A DNA stretch of 64,000 nt from Pseudoxanthomonas koreensis (GTDB lineage Bacteria; Pseudomonadota; Gammaproteobacteria; Xanthomonadales; Xanthomonadaceae). Below the pieces are notes generated by a model. That model was not told the DNA's origin and made no database searches. It was given only the letters and a program-made list of their open reading frames with translations. Shown piece by piece: positions 55,394 to 64,000 of the stretch (within the stretch, counting starts at the first letter, position 1; each line of letters opens with the position of its first letter). A program made the translations under genes and the position numbers. The stretch covers positions 1 through 64,000 of the forward strand of contig NZ_PDWM01000003.1 of the NCBI RefSeq assembly GCF_010093225.1, given 5' to 3'.

Positions 55394-57430
55394 ATGAGCA
55401 CCGCACCGGACTCCCCCAAGACCAGCCGCCTGGGCAGCGTCAGCACCGGCTTCTGGCTGGTCCTGCTCGCGCTGTCGGTCGTCGTCTTCGGCCTCAACAC
55501 CGGCGTGGCGACCTGGCAGGGCAGCCGCCTGGCCGGCGCCAGCACCGGCGCCGCCGACCTGCAGGTGCTCTCGCAGCAGCTTGCCAACCAGGGTCGCGAC
55601 GCGGTCGCCGGCAACGCCGAGGCGTTCAGCGCGTTCCGCGAGACCAAGGCGCAGATCGACACCACCGTGGCCGGTCTGCAGGGCCGCTTCGGCGAGGAGC
55701 CGGGCGTGTCCGGCCAGCTGCAGGGACTGGCGGCGGTGTGGAAGCCGCTGGGCGAGAACGCCGGGCAGATCCTGGCCTCCGAGCCGGCGGTGCTGGCCCT
55801 GGCCGGCAACGCCGACCGCTTCACCGGCCGCGTGCCGCAGCTGCAGGCGCAGCTCAACGAAGTGGTGCGCGCGATGGCCGCCAGCGGCGCGCCCAGCTCG
55901 CAGGTGTTCAGCGCCCTGCAGCAGGTCGTGGTCGCGGGCACCATGGCCCGGCGCGTGACCGAAATCCGCGCCGGTGGCCCCGGCGCGGCCGCCGCCGGCG
56001 ACGCGCTGGCGCGCGACGCGGTGGTGTTCAGCCAGGTGCTCGAGGGCCTGACCAAGGGCAACGAGGAACTGGGCGTGGCGCCGGTCCGCAACGCCGCCGC
56101 GCTGGCCGCGCTGGAGCAGTCGCAGGCGCAGTGGACCGAGATGCGCAAGGACCTGGAAGCGATCCTGGCCAGCTCGCGCAACCTGTTCGCCGCGCAGTCG
56201 GCGGCCGCCAGCCTGACCAGTGGTTCGGCCGGCATGCTCGATTCGAGCAAGAAGCTGTTCGACGCGTTCTCCGCGTTCGGCTCGGTGCGCGACCCCCGCC
56301 TGTTCCCGAACTTCTGGCTGGGCATTGTCTCCGGCGTGCTCGCGCTGCTGTCGCTGATCGGCTTCGTCTGGGCCTCGGTGCGCAGCCGTGCCCGCGAGCA
56401 GGAAATCCGCTACCAGGCGCAGGTGGAGTTCAACAGCCGCAACCAGCAGGCGATCATGCGGCTGCTGGACGAAATCAGTTCGCTGGGTGAAGGCGACCTG
56501 ACGGTGAAGGCCTCGGTGACCGAGGACATGACCGGCGCGATCGCCGACGCGATCAACTACGCGGTGGACGAGCTGCGCCACCTGGTGACCACGATCAACG
56601 ACACCTCGGTGCAGGTCGCCGCCTCCTCGCAGGAAACCCAGGCCACCGCGCTGCAGCTGGCCGAGGCCTCCAACCACCAGGCCGAGCAGATCACCGCCGC
56701 CTCCGGCCGCATCAACGACATCGCGGCGAGCATCGAACAGGTGTCGCGCAACTCCACCGAATCGGCGGAAGTGGCGCAGCGCTCGGTGGTCATCGCCGCC
56801 GAGGGTGCGGGCGTGGTGCGCGAGACGATCCAGGGCATGGACCAGATCCGCGACCAGATCCAGGAGACCTCCAAGCGCATCAAGCGCCTGGGCGAGTCCT
56901 CGCAGGAGATCGGCTCGATCGTGGAACTGATCAACGACATTTCCGAGCAGACCAACATCCTGGCGCTCAACGCGGCGGTGCAGGCCGCGGCGGCCGGCGA
57001 GACCGGCCGCGGCTTCGCGGTGGTGGCCGACGAAGTGCAGCGACTGGCCGAACGCACCTCCGGCGCGACCCGGCGAATCGAAGGCCTGGTCCAGGCCATC
57101 CAGGCCGACACCAACGAGGCGGTCAGCTCGATGGAGCAGACCACCGCCGAAGTGGTGTCCGGCGCGCGCCTGGCCGAGGACGCCGGCACCGCGCTGACCG
57201 AGATCGAGCGCGTGTCCAACGCGCTCAACGACCTCATCAAGAACATCTCGGTCGCCGCGCAGCAGCAGGCCGGCGCGGCCGCCGACATCACCAAGACGAT
57301 GGGCGTGGTCCAGCAGATCTCCGGACAGACCTCGCGTGGCGCGGGACAGACCGCCGACTCGATCGGACACCTGGCGCAGATGGCGGCTGACCTGCGCCGC
57401 TCGGTGGCCGACTTCAAGCTGCCGGCCTGA
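55394..57430 (+). CDS. pilJ: PilJ, methyl-accepting chemoreceptor of the pilus system
   Basis: PilJ (678 residues) is the membrane receptor of the Pil-Chp chemosensory array. A first membrane helix lies at about 15-38 ([20 protein letters not shown]), a periplasmic helical domain at about 40-300, and a second helix at about 305-330 ([21 protein letters not shown]). HAMP and the cytoplasmic signalling region follow. The signalling tip has [37 protein letters not shown], quoted here by its core [11 protein letters not shown], typical of PilJ. chpA begins 100 bases later. Confidence 0.94.
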   Translation: MSTAPDSPKTSRLGSVSTGFWLVLLALSVVVFGLNTGVATWQGSRLAGASTGAADLQVLSQQLANQGRDAVAGNAEAFSAFRETKAQIDTTVAGLQGRFGEEPGVSGQLQGLAAVWKPLGENAGQILASEPAVLALAGNADRFTGRVPQLQAQLNEVVRAMAASGAPSSQVFSALQQVVVAGTMARRVTEIRAGGPGAAAAGDALARDAVVFSQVLEGLTKGNEELGVAPVRNAAALAALEQSQAQWTEMRKDLEAILASSRNLFAAQSAAASLTSGSAGMLDSSKKLFDAFSAFGSVRDPRLFPNFWLGIVSGVLALLSLIGFVWASVRSRAREQEIRYQAQVEFNSRNQQAIMRLLDEISSLGEGDLTVKASVTEDMTGAIADAINYAVDELRHLVTTINDTSVQVAASSQETQATALQLAEASNHQAEQITAASGRINDIAASIEQVSRNSTESAEVAQRSVVIAAEGAGVVRETIQGMDQIRDQIQETSKRIKRLGESSQEIGSIVELINDISEQTNILALNAAVQAAAAGETGRGFAVVADEVQRLAERTSGATRRIEGLVQAIQADTNEAVSSMEQTTAEVVSGARLAEDAGTALTEIERVSNALNDLIKNISVAAQQQAGAAADITKTMGVVQQISGQTSRGAGQTADSIGHLAQMAADLRRSVADFKLPA

Positions 57431-57530
57431 GTGGCGCGCGACGGGGAATGATTTCGATGACGATGGATCGCTACAAGCACGCGCCGTGCCACGGCGCCGC
57501 CGCACGGCGCAGCCTCGCCGGGGGTCGCCG

Positions 57531-60500
57531 ATGAGCGCCCTGCGCGAAGCGATGAGCCATGCGGTGCTGGGGTGGGTCAAGCCGGAGCTGGACGAGACGC
57601 TGCGCCAGGCGCGCAACGAGATCGAGGCTTTCGTCGAGGACCCGGCCGACACCAGCCGCATGCGTTTCTGCGCCGGCTACCTGCACCAGGTGCAGGGCAC
57701 GCTGCGCATGGTCGAGCTGTACGCCCCGGCGATGGTCGCCGAGGAGATGGAGCTGCTGGCCCAGGCGGTGCAGCAGGGCGCGGCCAACGACCGCGACGAG
57801 GCCTGCGCCACGCTGATGCGCGGCACCGTGCTGCTGCCCGACTACCTCGAGCGCCTGCAGAACGGCCACCGCGATATTCCTATCGTGCTGCTGCCGCTGC
57901 TCAACGACATCCGTGCCGCGCGCGGCGCGGCCGGGCTCAACGAGAGCGTGCTGTTCGCGCCGGACCTGAGCCGTCCGCTGCCCGGGCAGGTGCCGGAAGC
58001 CTCGCCGCTGCCGTGGAACCAGCGCCAGGACGCCGTTGCCGGCGCCCAGGCGCGGTTCGAGCAGGCGCTGGCCGACTGGCCGGAACAGGGCGTTCCGGCC
58101 GATGCGGCCGCGCTCGCCGCCGCCGCCACCACGCTGCTGGAGAACGCTCGCCACGACACCACCCGGCGCATGCTGTGGGTGCTGTCCTCGGCCGCCGACG
58201 CGCTGCGCGACGGCGCCCTGGCCGCCAGCGACGCGCTGCGCGGCGCCTTCGCCGGCATCGCCCGCGCGGTGCGCCAGGCGCACGATGACGAATCCTTCCC
58301 GGTCGCCGCGCAGGGCGTGGCCAGCCAGGAACCGACCCGTCAGTTGCTGTACCTGGTCGCCCAGGGCGGCCAGGCATCGCACCCGGCGCTGGACGCGCTG
58401 CGCGAAGCCTTCGAGCTGGACGTGCACGCCCCCAGCGAAGCCGAACTCGACCACGCCCGCGGCAGCCTGGCCGGGCGCAACCGCGACCTGCTCAACACCG
58501 TCGGCGGGGTGGTCAAGGAAGAACTGCTGCGGGTGAAGGATGCGCTGGACCTGCACCTGCGCACCGGCGGCGACGCCACCGCGCTGCAGCCGCAGGCCGC
58601 CGAACTGGGCAACGTCGCCGATACCCTGGGCATGCTCGGCCTGGGCGTGGCCCGCGACGTGGTCCTGCAGCAGCGCGAGGCGCTGGATGCGATCGCCTGT
58701 GGCGAGAAGCCGGCCAGCGAGAGCGCCCTGCTCGACATCGCCGGCGCGCTGCTTTACGTCGACGCTTCGCTGGACGACCAGGTCGCGCGCCTGGGCGCAG
58801 GCGAGGAGGGCGGCGACGATTCCGCCGCGGTCGAAGCGCGGCGCACCGTGGAGGTGCTCGCGCACGAGGCGATCGCCAATTTCGCCGCCGCGCGCGAGCA
58901 TTTCGTCGCCTTCATCGAGACCAACTGGAACCACGCCCGGCTGGAGGACGTGCCGCGGCTGCTGGCGGAGGTTTCCGGGGCCCTGCGCATCCTCGACCTG
59001 CCGCAGCCGGCCGACTACCTGGAAGGCGTGCGCCGCTACATCGATGCCGAACTGATCAGGCGCCGGCGCGTGCCCAGCGGTCGCCAGCTGGACACCCTGG
59101 CCGATGCCATGGCCAGCCTCGAGTACTACCTGGAAGCGCTGCGCGATCGCCGGCCCAACCGCGACGAGATCCTGGAGATCGCGCGCAGCAGCCTGGAAAG
59201 CCGGAGTTACTGGCCGCTGCCGGCCGAACAGGACGAGCAGGACGAACAGCAGGAAGAGGTGGCCGCCGCCGCGCCGGTGGCCATCGCCGCCGCCGCTGCC
59301 GCCGCGCCGCTCGCCGCGCATGCCTCTCCCTGGGACCCTGTCGCGGCCGAACAGGACGCCGTGGCGCCGGCCGCAGCGGAAGCCGAAGCCTTCGTCGCCG
59401 CGCCCGAAGCCGAGGCGCTTGCACTGCCGTCGCTGGACATCGAGTTGCCGGCGATCGCGCCAGTGCCTTTCGAGGCGCCGGCCGCCGCCGAGGTGGCCTC
59501 GCACTGGGTCAGCTTCGACCCGGTGGCCGCCGAGGACCCGGTCGTGCCCGATGCACCCCTCGAAACCGCGGAGATCGCGGAAGCCACTGAAGACGCCGAT
59601 GCCGCCGAAACCGGCGCCGCCCCGGCGCTTCGCGGCATGCCGGTGGGCGAGCCTGGCCAGTGGATCGACCTGAGCATGAAGGTGCAGCCGGACCTGCGCC
59701 CGGCGCAGGTCTACGAGAGCACGGTCAGCCGCATCGAGCTGGACGCCGAGTCGCATTCGCTGGTCGCCGAGATCAGTGCGGCCGCTGCCGGCCTGGACGT
59801 GCCGGGCGACAGCGCGGCGGCGCAGCCCGACGAGGCTGTGTCGTCTTCGCCGCCCGTGGTCGGCGGTTTCGACGAGAGTGCCGACATTGACGCCGACATC
59901 CGCGAGGTCTTCCTCGAGGAGTTCGACGAGGAGCGCGACAACCTGGCGCGGCTGGTGCCGCACTGGCAGCAGGCGCCGGAGGACATGGAGCGGGTACGCC
60001 CGATCCGCCGCGTGTTCCACACGCTCAAGGGCAGCGGCCGCCTGGTCGGCGCGCGCGCGCTGGGCGAGTTCAGCTGGAAGATCGAGGGCATGCTCAACCG
60101 CGTGCTCGACGGAACGCGTCCGCCGAGCCCGGCGGTACTGGCGATGGTCGAGCAGGCCTGCGAAGTGCTGCCGCAGTTCGACGCCGCGTTGCGTGGCCAG
60201 GACAGCATCGTCGCCGACCTGCACGCGATGGAAGCGGTCGCCGACCGCATCGCCGCGGGCGAGGACGCGCGCTACGTGCCGCGGGCCGCCGTCGCACCGG
60301 CCGCCACGGAGGTGGTGGACACGACGGACACGACGGAGGCCGAGGCTACCGACGTGGTGGAGCTGTTCGAGGACGGCACGCCCGCCTCGGTGGACAGCGT
60401 GCTGCGCGAGATCCTCGAGGCCGAGGTCGCCCAGCACCTGGAAACCGTGGACGCGTGGATCGCTGCCGCGCGCCAGGCGCCGGAGCCGGCCAGCGACGTG

Positions 60501-63500
60501 CTGCTGCGCGCGGTCCACACCATGAACGGCGCGTTCGCGATGACCGACGTGCCGGAGATCACCGCGGTCACCGACCCGGCCGAAACCTTCATCAAGCGTT
60601 CGCTTGCGGCCGCGCAGGTACCCGAAGCCGATGGCGTCGATGCATTGGCCGCCGCCGCCGCTGCGATCCGGACCTGCGTGCGCGCGCTGCAGGCCGAGTC
60701 GCCGCGGATCCCGCGCTTCACCGAACTGGCCGAGCGCCTGCGCGCGCTCGCCGACAGCCTGCCCGAGGCGCGCTGGCCGCAGCCGGCGGAGTACGTGCCC
60801 GAGGCGCTGGAGCCGGTCGACGCCGGCGCCGAACTGACCGGGATCGGCGATATGAGCGTCTACCTGGGCGAGGGCGGCAGCATCGACGAGGTCGCGTCCG
60901 CCGGATCCGGCGACGCGCCGGCCGATGCGGCACCGGTTGCCAGTGACGACGTCGAAGCGGTGGATGCGAGCGGGCTTGCCGACGCCAGCGAATCTGCCGA
61001 AGGCATCGAGGTTGCTGAAGCCACCGAAGCCGTCGAGGCTGCTGAAGCCGCTGAAGCCGCTGAAGCCGCTGAAGCTGTTGAAGCTGCCGGGGCCGCTGAA
61101 CTAGAAGTGGCCGATGCTGCCGAGGCCGTGGAAGCCGCCGACGAGGTTCCGGCCGCAGAGGCTGTCGACGCCGAGGCCATTCCGGCCGAAACGATCGAGG
61201 CCGCGTTGTCCGACGAAGCTGCCGAAACGGTCGAAGCCGGAACCACCGAAACCGGCAGCATCGAAACCGGCGACGTCGAAGCCGAAGCCGAAGCATCCGC
61301 CGACGCTGCCGAGGTCGACGCCGCCGAGGTCGAAGCAGCAGCAACCGCCGACGCAGAAGGCGAGGCCGAAGCCGCGATCGACAGCGACGCCCTGGCGGTC
61401 GCCGCCGCGGTGTCCGCGATCGGCACGGTCGCCGTGTCCGAAGCGGAAGAAGCCGCCGCCGGAACGGCCGACGACGAAGCGGAAGCCACGTCCGCCGAGA
61501 CCGACACGGCCGCCGCCGTCGAGCCCGCCGCAACCGGCGACACCGCCGGGGAAAGCATCGAAACCGCCGAGGCCGCCGAAGCGGCCGCCGCGCAGGAGGC
61601 CGTCGAACTGCCGGCCCTGGGCGAGCCCCTGCCTGAGTTCAGTACCGAGGAGGTGGCCGTGGCAGACGGTCCCATGCTCGATTTCACCGAACTGGATCGC
61701 GACCTGGTCGATATCTTCGTCGAAGAGGGTGGCGACCTGCTCGACCACATCGACGGACTGATCCAGGAACTGCGCGCCGACCCCAACACGCGCGAGGCGA
61801 TCATCGGCCTGCAGCGCGACCTGCACACGCTCAAGGGCGGTGCGCGCATGGCCGGCATCGCCACCATCGGCGACCTGGGCCACGTGATCGAGTCGCTGCT
61901 CGAAGCGGTGGCCGAGCACCGCACCGAACTGCAGCGCGGTGACATCCAGCTGCTGGAGCGCGGGTTCGACACCCTGCACCGCCTGCTGCAGCAGACCCGT
62001 GCGCATCGCGCCACCTCGATGCCGCAGGCGCTGATCGACGAGTTCGAGGCCCGGATCCGCGGCGAGAAGCCGGCGCCGGCCAGCGCGGACGAAGCCGCCG
62101 ACGTGGCTGAGGAGGCTGTGGAGGCCACGGACGGGGGCGAGGCAATCGTCGCCGGCCAGACGCCGGAGCCCGTCGCGGAAGCGCCGGAACCTGCCGCGGT
62201 TGCGCCCCGCGTGGTGCCGTTCCCGGCGCCCGTTCCCGGCCCGGTCCGCGAGCTGGAAGCGCTGTCGGCGCCGGTGGAAGACGAGCCGGCGGCCGTGGCC
62301 GCGGCCGACGAGGCCATCACCCGCGCGCCGCAGGAACAGGTCCGCGTCCGCGCCGACCTGCTCGACAACCTGGTCAACCACGCCGGCGAAGTGGCGATCT
62401 ACCGCTCGCGCCTGGAGCAGCAGCTGGGCGCGTTCCGCAGCGCCATGGCCGAGCTGGACCGCACCAACGCCCGACTGCGCGACCAGCTGCGCCGCCTGGA
62501 CCTGGAAACCGAGGCGCAGATCGTCGCCCGCTACCAGCGCGAGCAGGACAGCGCCGACCCGACCTTCGATCCGCTCGAGCTCGACCGCTTCTCGACCCTG
62601 CAGCAGCTCAGCCGCGCGCTGAACGAGTCCTCCGCCGACCTTGTCGGCCTGCAGGGCGTGCTCGACGACCTGGCCCGCCAGTACGACGTGCTGCTGCAGC
62701 AGCAGTCGCGCGTGAGCTCGGAGCTGCAGGATGGGCTGATGAGCGCGCGCATGGTGCCGTTCGACAGCATCGTGCCGCGCCTGCGCCGCGTGGTCCGCCA
62801 GGCCGCGCACGACACCCGCAAGCAGGTCCAGCTCAAGCTCGACGGCACCCACGGCGAACTCGACCGCAACGTGCTCGACCGCATGGTCGCGCCGCTCGAA
62901 CACATGCTGCGCAACTCGGTCGCGCATGGCCTGGAAGCACCGAAGGACCGCCGCGCCGCCGGCAAGGACGAGGAAGGCACGATCACCATCGCGCTGCGTC
63001 GCGAAGGCTCGGAAATCGTGCTGCAGGTGGCCGACGACGGCCGCGGCCTGGACCGCGCCGCGATCCGCCGCCGCGCCGAGCAGCGCGGCCTGGTCAAGGC
63101 CGACGCCGTGCTCACCGACGCCGAACTGGACTCGGTGATCTTCGAACCCGGCTTCAGCACCTCGGAGAAGGTCAGCCAGCTGGCCGGCCGCGGCGTGGGC
63201 ATGGACGTGGTCCGCAACGAAGTGCGCCAGCTCGGCGGCACGGTGGAAAGCACCTCGGCCGTGGGCGAGGGCGCGACCTTCACCCTGCGCCTGCCGCAGA
63301 CCCTGGCGGTCACCCAGGCGGTGTTCGTGCAGATCGGCGACACCACCTACGCGGTGCCGGTCGCCTCGGTCAGCGGCATCGGCCGGATCTCGCGCGAGCG
63401 CTTCGATGCCGGTGGCGATGTGTACCGTTACGCCGGCGAGGAGTACGCGCTGCACGACATGGGCCTGCTCGTGGGCCAGGGCCCGGCGAAGGCCGAAGGC

Positions 63501-64000
63501 CAGGCCCAGGTGCCGCTGCTGCTGGTCCGCGCCGGCGACCTGCGTGCCGCGGTGGCGATCGACCAGGTGGTCGGCAACCGCGAAATCGTGGTCAAGCCGG
63601 TCGGTCTGCAGATCGCGTCGGTGCCGGGCATCTACGGTGCCACGATCACCGGCGACGGCCGCGTGGTGGTGATCCTGGACGTGGCCCCGCTGGTCCGCCG
63701 CCACCTGGCGCAGCCGGAGCGCCCGGCCTCGGCCGAGCCGGAGCAGACGCGCCACGTGCCGCTGGTGATGGTGGTCGACGATTCGCTGACCATGCGCAAG
63801 GTCACCGGCCGCGTGCTGGAGCGCCACAACTTCGAGGTGGTGGTCGCCCGCGACGGCATCGAGGCGCTGGAGCGCCTGGAAGAACGCGTGCCCGACCTGA
63901 TGCTGCTGGACATCGAGATGCCGCGCATGGACGGTTACGAACTCGCCACGGCGATGCGCGCCGACGAGCGTTTCCGTGGCGTGCCGATCGTGATGATCAC
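57531..64000 (+). CDS. chpA: ChpA, hybrid histidine kinase of the pilus chemosensory system (partial)
   Basis: The CDS starts with the ATG at 57531 (MSALREAMSHAVLGW) and runs off the right edge, over 2150 residues so far. It is the CheA-like kinase of the pilus system, with several phosphotransfer (Hpt) modules. An N-terminal Hpt-like region is degenerate (HQVQGTLRM, His52). Further Hpt motifs are HTLKGSGRL (His830), HTMNGAF (His996) and HTLKGGARM (His1432). The kinase ATPase region has EHMLRNSVAHGLE (about 1790) and RGVGMDVVRNEVRQLGG. A CheW-like region follows, and then a receiver (phosphoacceptor Asp2127 in LLDIEMPRMDGYE), truncated at the edge. A long Ala/Glu-rich linker covers about 1120-1375, with a five-copy 9-base repeat (61041-61085). 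The true length cannot be known from this window. Confidence 0.93.
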   Translation, partial: MSALREAMSHAVLGWVKPELDETLRQARNEIEAFVEDPADTSRMRFCAGYLHQVQGTLRMVELYAPAMVAEEMELLAQAVQQGAANDRDEACATLMRGTVLLPDYLERLQNGHRDIPIVLLPLLNDIRAARGAAGLNESVLFAPDLSRPLPGQVPEASPLPWNQRQDAVAGAQARFEQALADWPEQGVPADAAALAAAATTLLENARHDTTRRMLWVLSSAADALRDGALAASDALRGAFAGIARAVRQAHDDESFPVAAQGVASQEPTRQLLYLVAQGGQASHPALDALREAFELDVHAPSEAELDHARGSLAGRNRDLLNTVGGVVKEELLRVKDALDLHLRTGGDATALQPQAAELGNVADTLGMLGLGVARDVVLQQREALDAIACGEKPASESALLDIAGALLYVDASLDDQVARLGAGEEGGDDSAAVEARRTVEVLAHEAIANFAAAREHFVAFIETNWNHARLEDVPRLLAEVSGALRILDLPQPADYLEGVRRYIDAELIRRRRVPSGRQLDTLADAMASLEYYLEALRDRRPNRDEILEIARSSLESRSYWPLPAEQDEQDEQQEEVAAAAPVAIAAAAAAAPLAAHASPWDPVAAEQDAVAPAAAEAEAFVAAPEAEALALPSLDIELPAIAPVPFEAPAAAEVASHWVSFDPVAAEDPVVPDAPLETAEIAEATEDADAAETGAAPALRGMPVGEPGQWIDLSMKVQPDLRPAQVYESTVSRIELDAESHSLVAEISAAAAGLDVPGDSAAAQPDEAVSSSPPVVGGFDESADIDADIREVFLEEFDEERDNLARLVPHWQQAPEDMERVRPIRRVFHTLKGSGRLVGARALGEFSWKIEGMLNRVLDGTRPPSPAVLAMVEQACEVLPQFDAALRGQDSIVADLHAMEAVADRIAAGEDARYVPRAAVAPAATEVVDTTDTTEAEATDVVELFEDGTPASVDSVLREILEAEVAQHLETVDAWIAAARQAPEPASDVLLRAVHTMNGAFAMTDVPEITAVTDPAETFIKRSLAAAQVPEADGVDALAAAAAAIRTCVRALQAESPRIPRFTELAERLRALADSLPEARWPQPAEYVPEALEPVDAGAELTGIGDMSVYLGEGGSIDEVASAGSGDAPADAAPVASDDVEAVDASGLADASESAEGIEVAEATEAVEAAEAAEAAEAAEAVEAAGAAELEVADAAEAVEAADEVPAAEAVDAEAIPAETIEAALSDEAAETVEAGTTETGSIETGDVEAEAEASADAAEVDAAEVEAAATADAEGEAEAAIDSDALAVAAAVSAIGTVAVSEAEEAAAGTADDEAEATSAETDTAAAVEPAATGDTAGESIETAEAAEAAAAQEAVELPALGEPLPEFSTEEVAVADGPMLDFTELDRDLVDIFVEEGGDLLDHIDGLIQELRADPNTREAIIGLQRDLHTLKGGARMAGIATIGDLGHVIESLLEAVAEHRTELQRGDIQLLERGFDTLHRLLQQTRAHRATSMPQALIDEFEARIRGEKPAPASADEAADVAEEAVEATDGGEAIVAGQTPEPVAEAPEPAAVAPRVVPFPAPVPGPVRELEALSAPVEDEPAAVAAADEAITRAPQEQVRVRADLLDNLVNHAGEVAIYRSRLEQQLGAFRSAMAELDRTNARLRDQLRRLDLETEAQIVARYQREQDSADPTFDPLELDRFSTLQQLSRALNESSADLVGLQGVLDDLARQYDVLLQQQSRVSSELQDGLMSARMVPFDSIVPRLRRVVRQAAHDTRKQVQLKLDGTHGELDRNVLDRMVAPLEHMLRNSVAHGLEAPKDRRAAGKDEEGTITIALRREGSEIVLQVADDGRGLDRAAIRRRAEQRGLVKADAVLTDAELDSVIFEPGFSTSEKVSQLAGRGVGMDVVRNEVRQLGGTVESTSAVGEGATFTLRLPQTLAVTQAVFVQIGDTTYAVPVASVSGIGRISRERFDAGGDVYRYAGEEYALHDMGLLVGQGPAKAEGQAQVPLLLVRAGDLRAAVAIDQVVGNREIVVKPVGLQIASVPGIYGATITGDGRVVVILDVAPLVRRHLAQPERPASAEPEQTRHVPLVMVVDDSLTMRKVTGRVLERHNFEVVVARDGIEALERLEERVPDLMLLDIEMPRMDGYELATAMRADERFRGVPIVMI

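Noticed and set aside
61101-63827. A 908-residue antisense frame within chpA
   Set aside because: It is the complement of the Ala/Glu linker and kinase region of chpA and shows only low-complexity residues and no motif.

Overview
The window is high-GC chromosomal DNA (I estimate near 70 percent) from a gammaproteobacterium, most likely a member of the Xanthomonadaceae/Lysobacteraceae (Lysobacter, Luteimonas or Pseudoxanthomonas type). The evidence is the gene order gshB-pilG-pilH-pilI-pilJ-chpA, a class I FBP aldolase beside pyruvate kinase, an lptD-surA-pdxA cluster, and dense GTAG-type palindromic repeats. Most genes are housekeeping. I see no prophage, integron, CRISPR array or rRNA.

Layout. 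At 1-1.5 kb is a small accessory patch: a truncated DUF3300 gene, a REP-associated tyrosine transposase (RAYT), a palindromic repeat and a higBA toxin-antitoxin pair. At 1.7-9.1 kb is ybgC-tolQRAB-pal-cpoB, then queE-queC and tRNA-Lys(TTT). At 9.3-20.9 kb are the helicases lhr and recQ, a Kef-type antiporter, an ABC-F ATPase and an FmdB protein. At 21-31 kb are a lipoprotein, a DUF3011 protein, aspS, a GNAT enzyme, a small hydrolase, yebC, ruvC, ruvA, kup and ruvB. At 31-36 kb the minus strand carries lptD-surA-pdxA. At 36-38 kb are a deacetylase-like hydrolase, a PduO-type cobalamin adenosyltransferase and a probable BtuM cobalamin transporter. At 38-41 kb are two ubiquinone hydroxylases. At 41-48 kb are an EF-hand protein, a Tat-exported oxidoreductase, an unrecognised protein, rlmM, a deaminase, glnS, a DUF2007 protein and msrA. 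At 48-52 kb are tal, pyk and fba. At 52-64 kb are tonB and gshB, then the type IV pilus chemosensory operon pilGHIJ-chpA, which runs off the right edge.

The main finding is a RAYT plus a dispersed family of paired inverted repeats (REPINs). Ten two-armed elements, a solo arm and two decayed remnants lie between 0.65 and 52 kb. Each arm starts GTAGGAG and folds into a small hairpin, usually with a TTCA loop. Most elements also carry an inner inverted repeat around TCCGGA. Of 52 complete genes, 41 stop with TGA, 3 with TAA and 8 with TAG, and all eight TAG stops are the TAG of a repeat's GTAG. One repeat ends two convergent genes at once, another has decayed into coding sequence at the 3' end of the ABC-F gene, and one remnant provides both a stop codon and a possible ribosome-binding site. 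A gene cluster that is continuous in Pseudomonas aeruginosa (aspS-yebC-ruvCAB-ybgC-tol-queEC-tRNA-Lys) is split here, with repeats at both sides of the break. Separately, the ABC-F gene has an apparent in-frame palindromic insertion and lhr has a five-copy in-frame tandem repeat.
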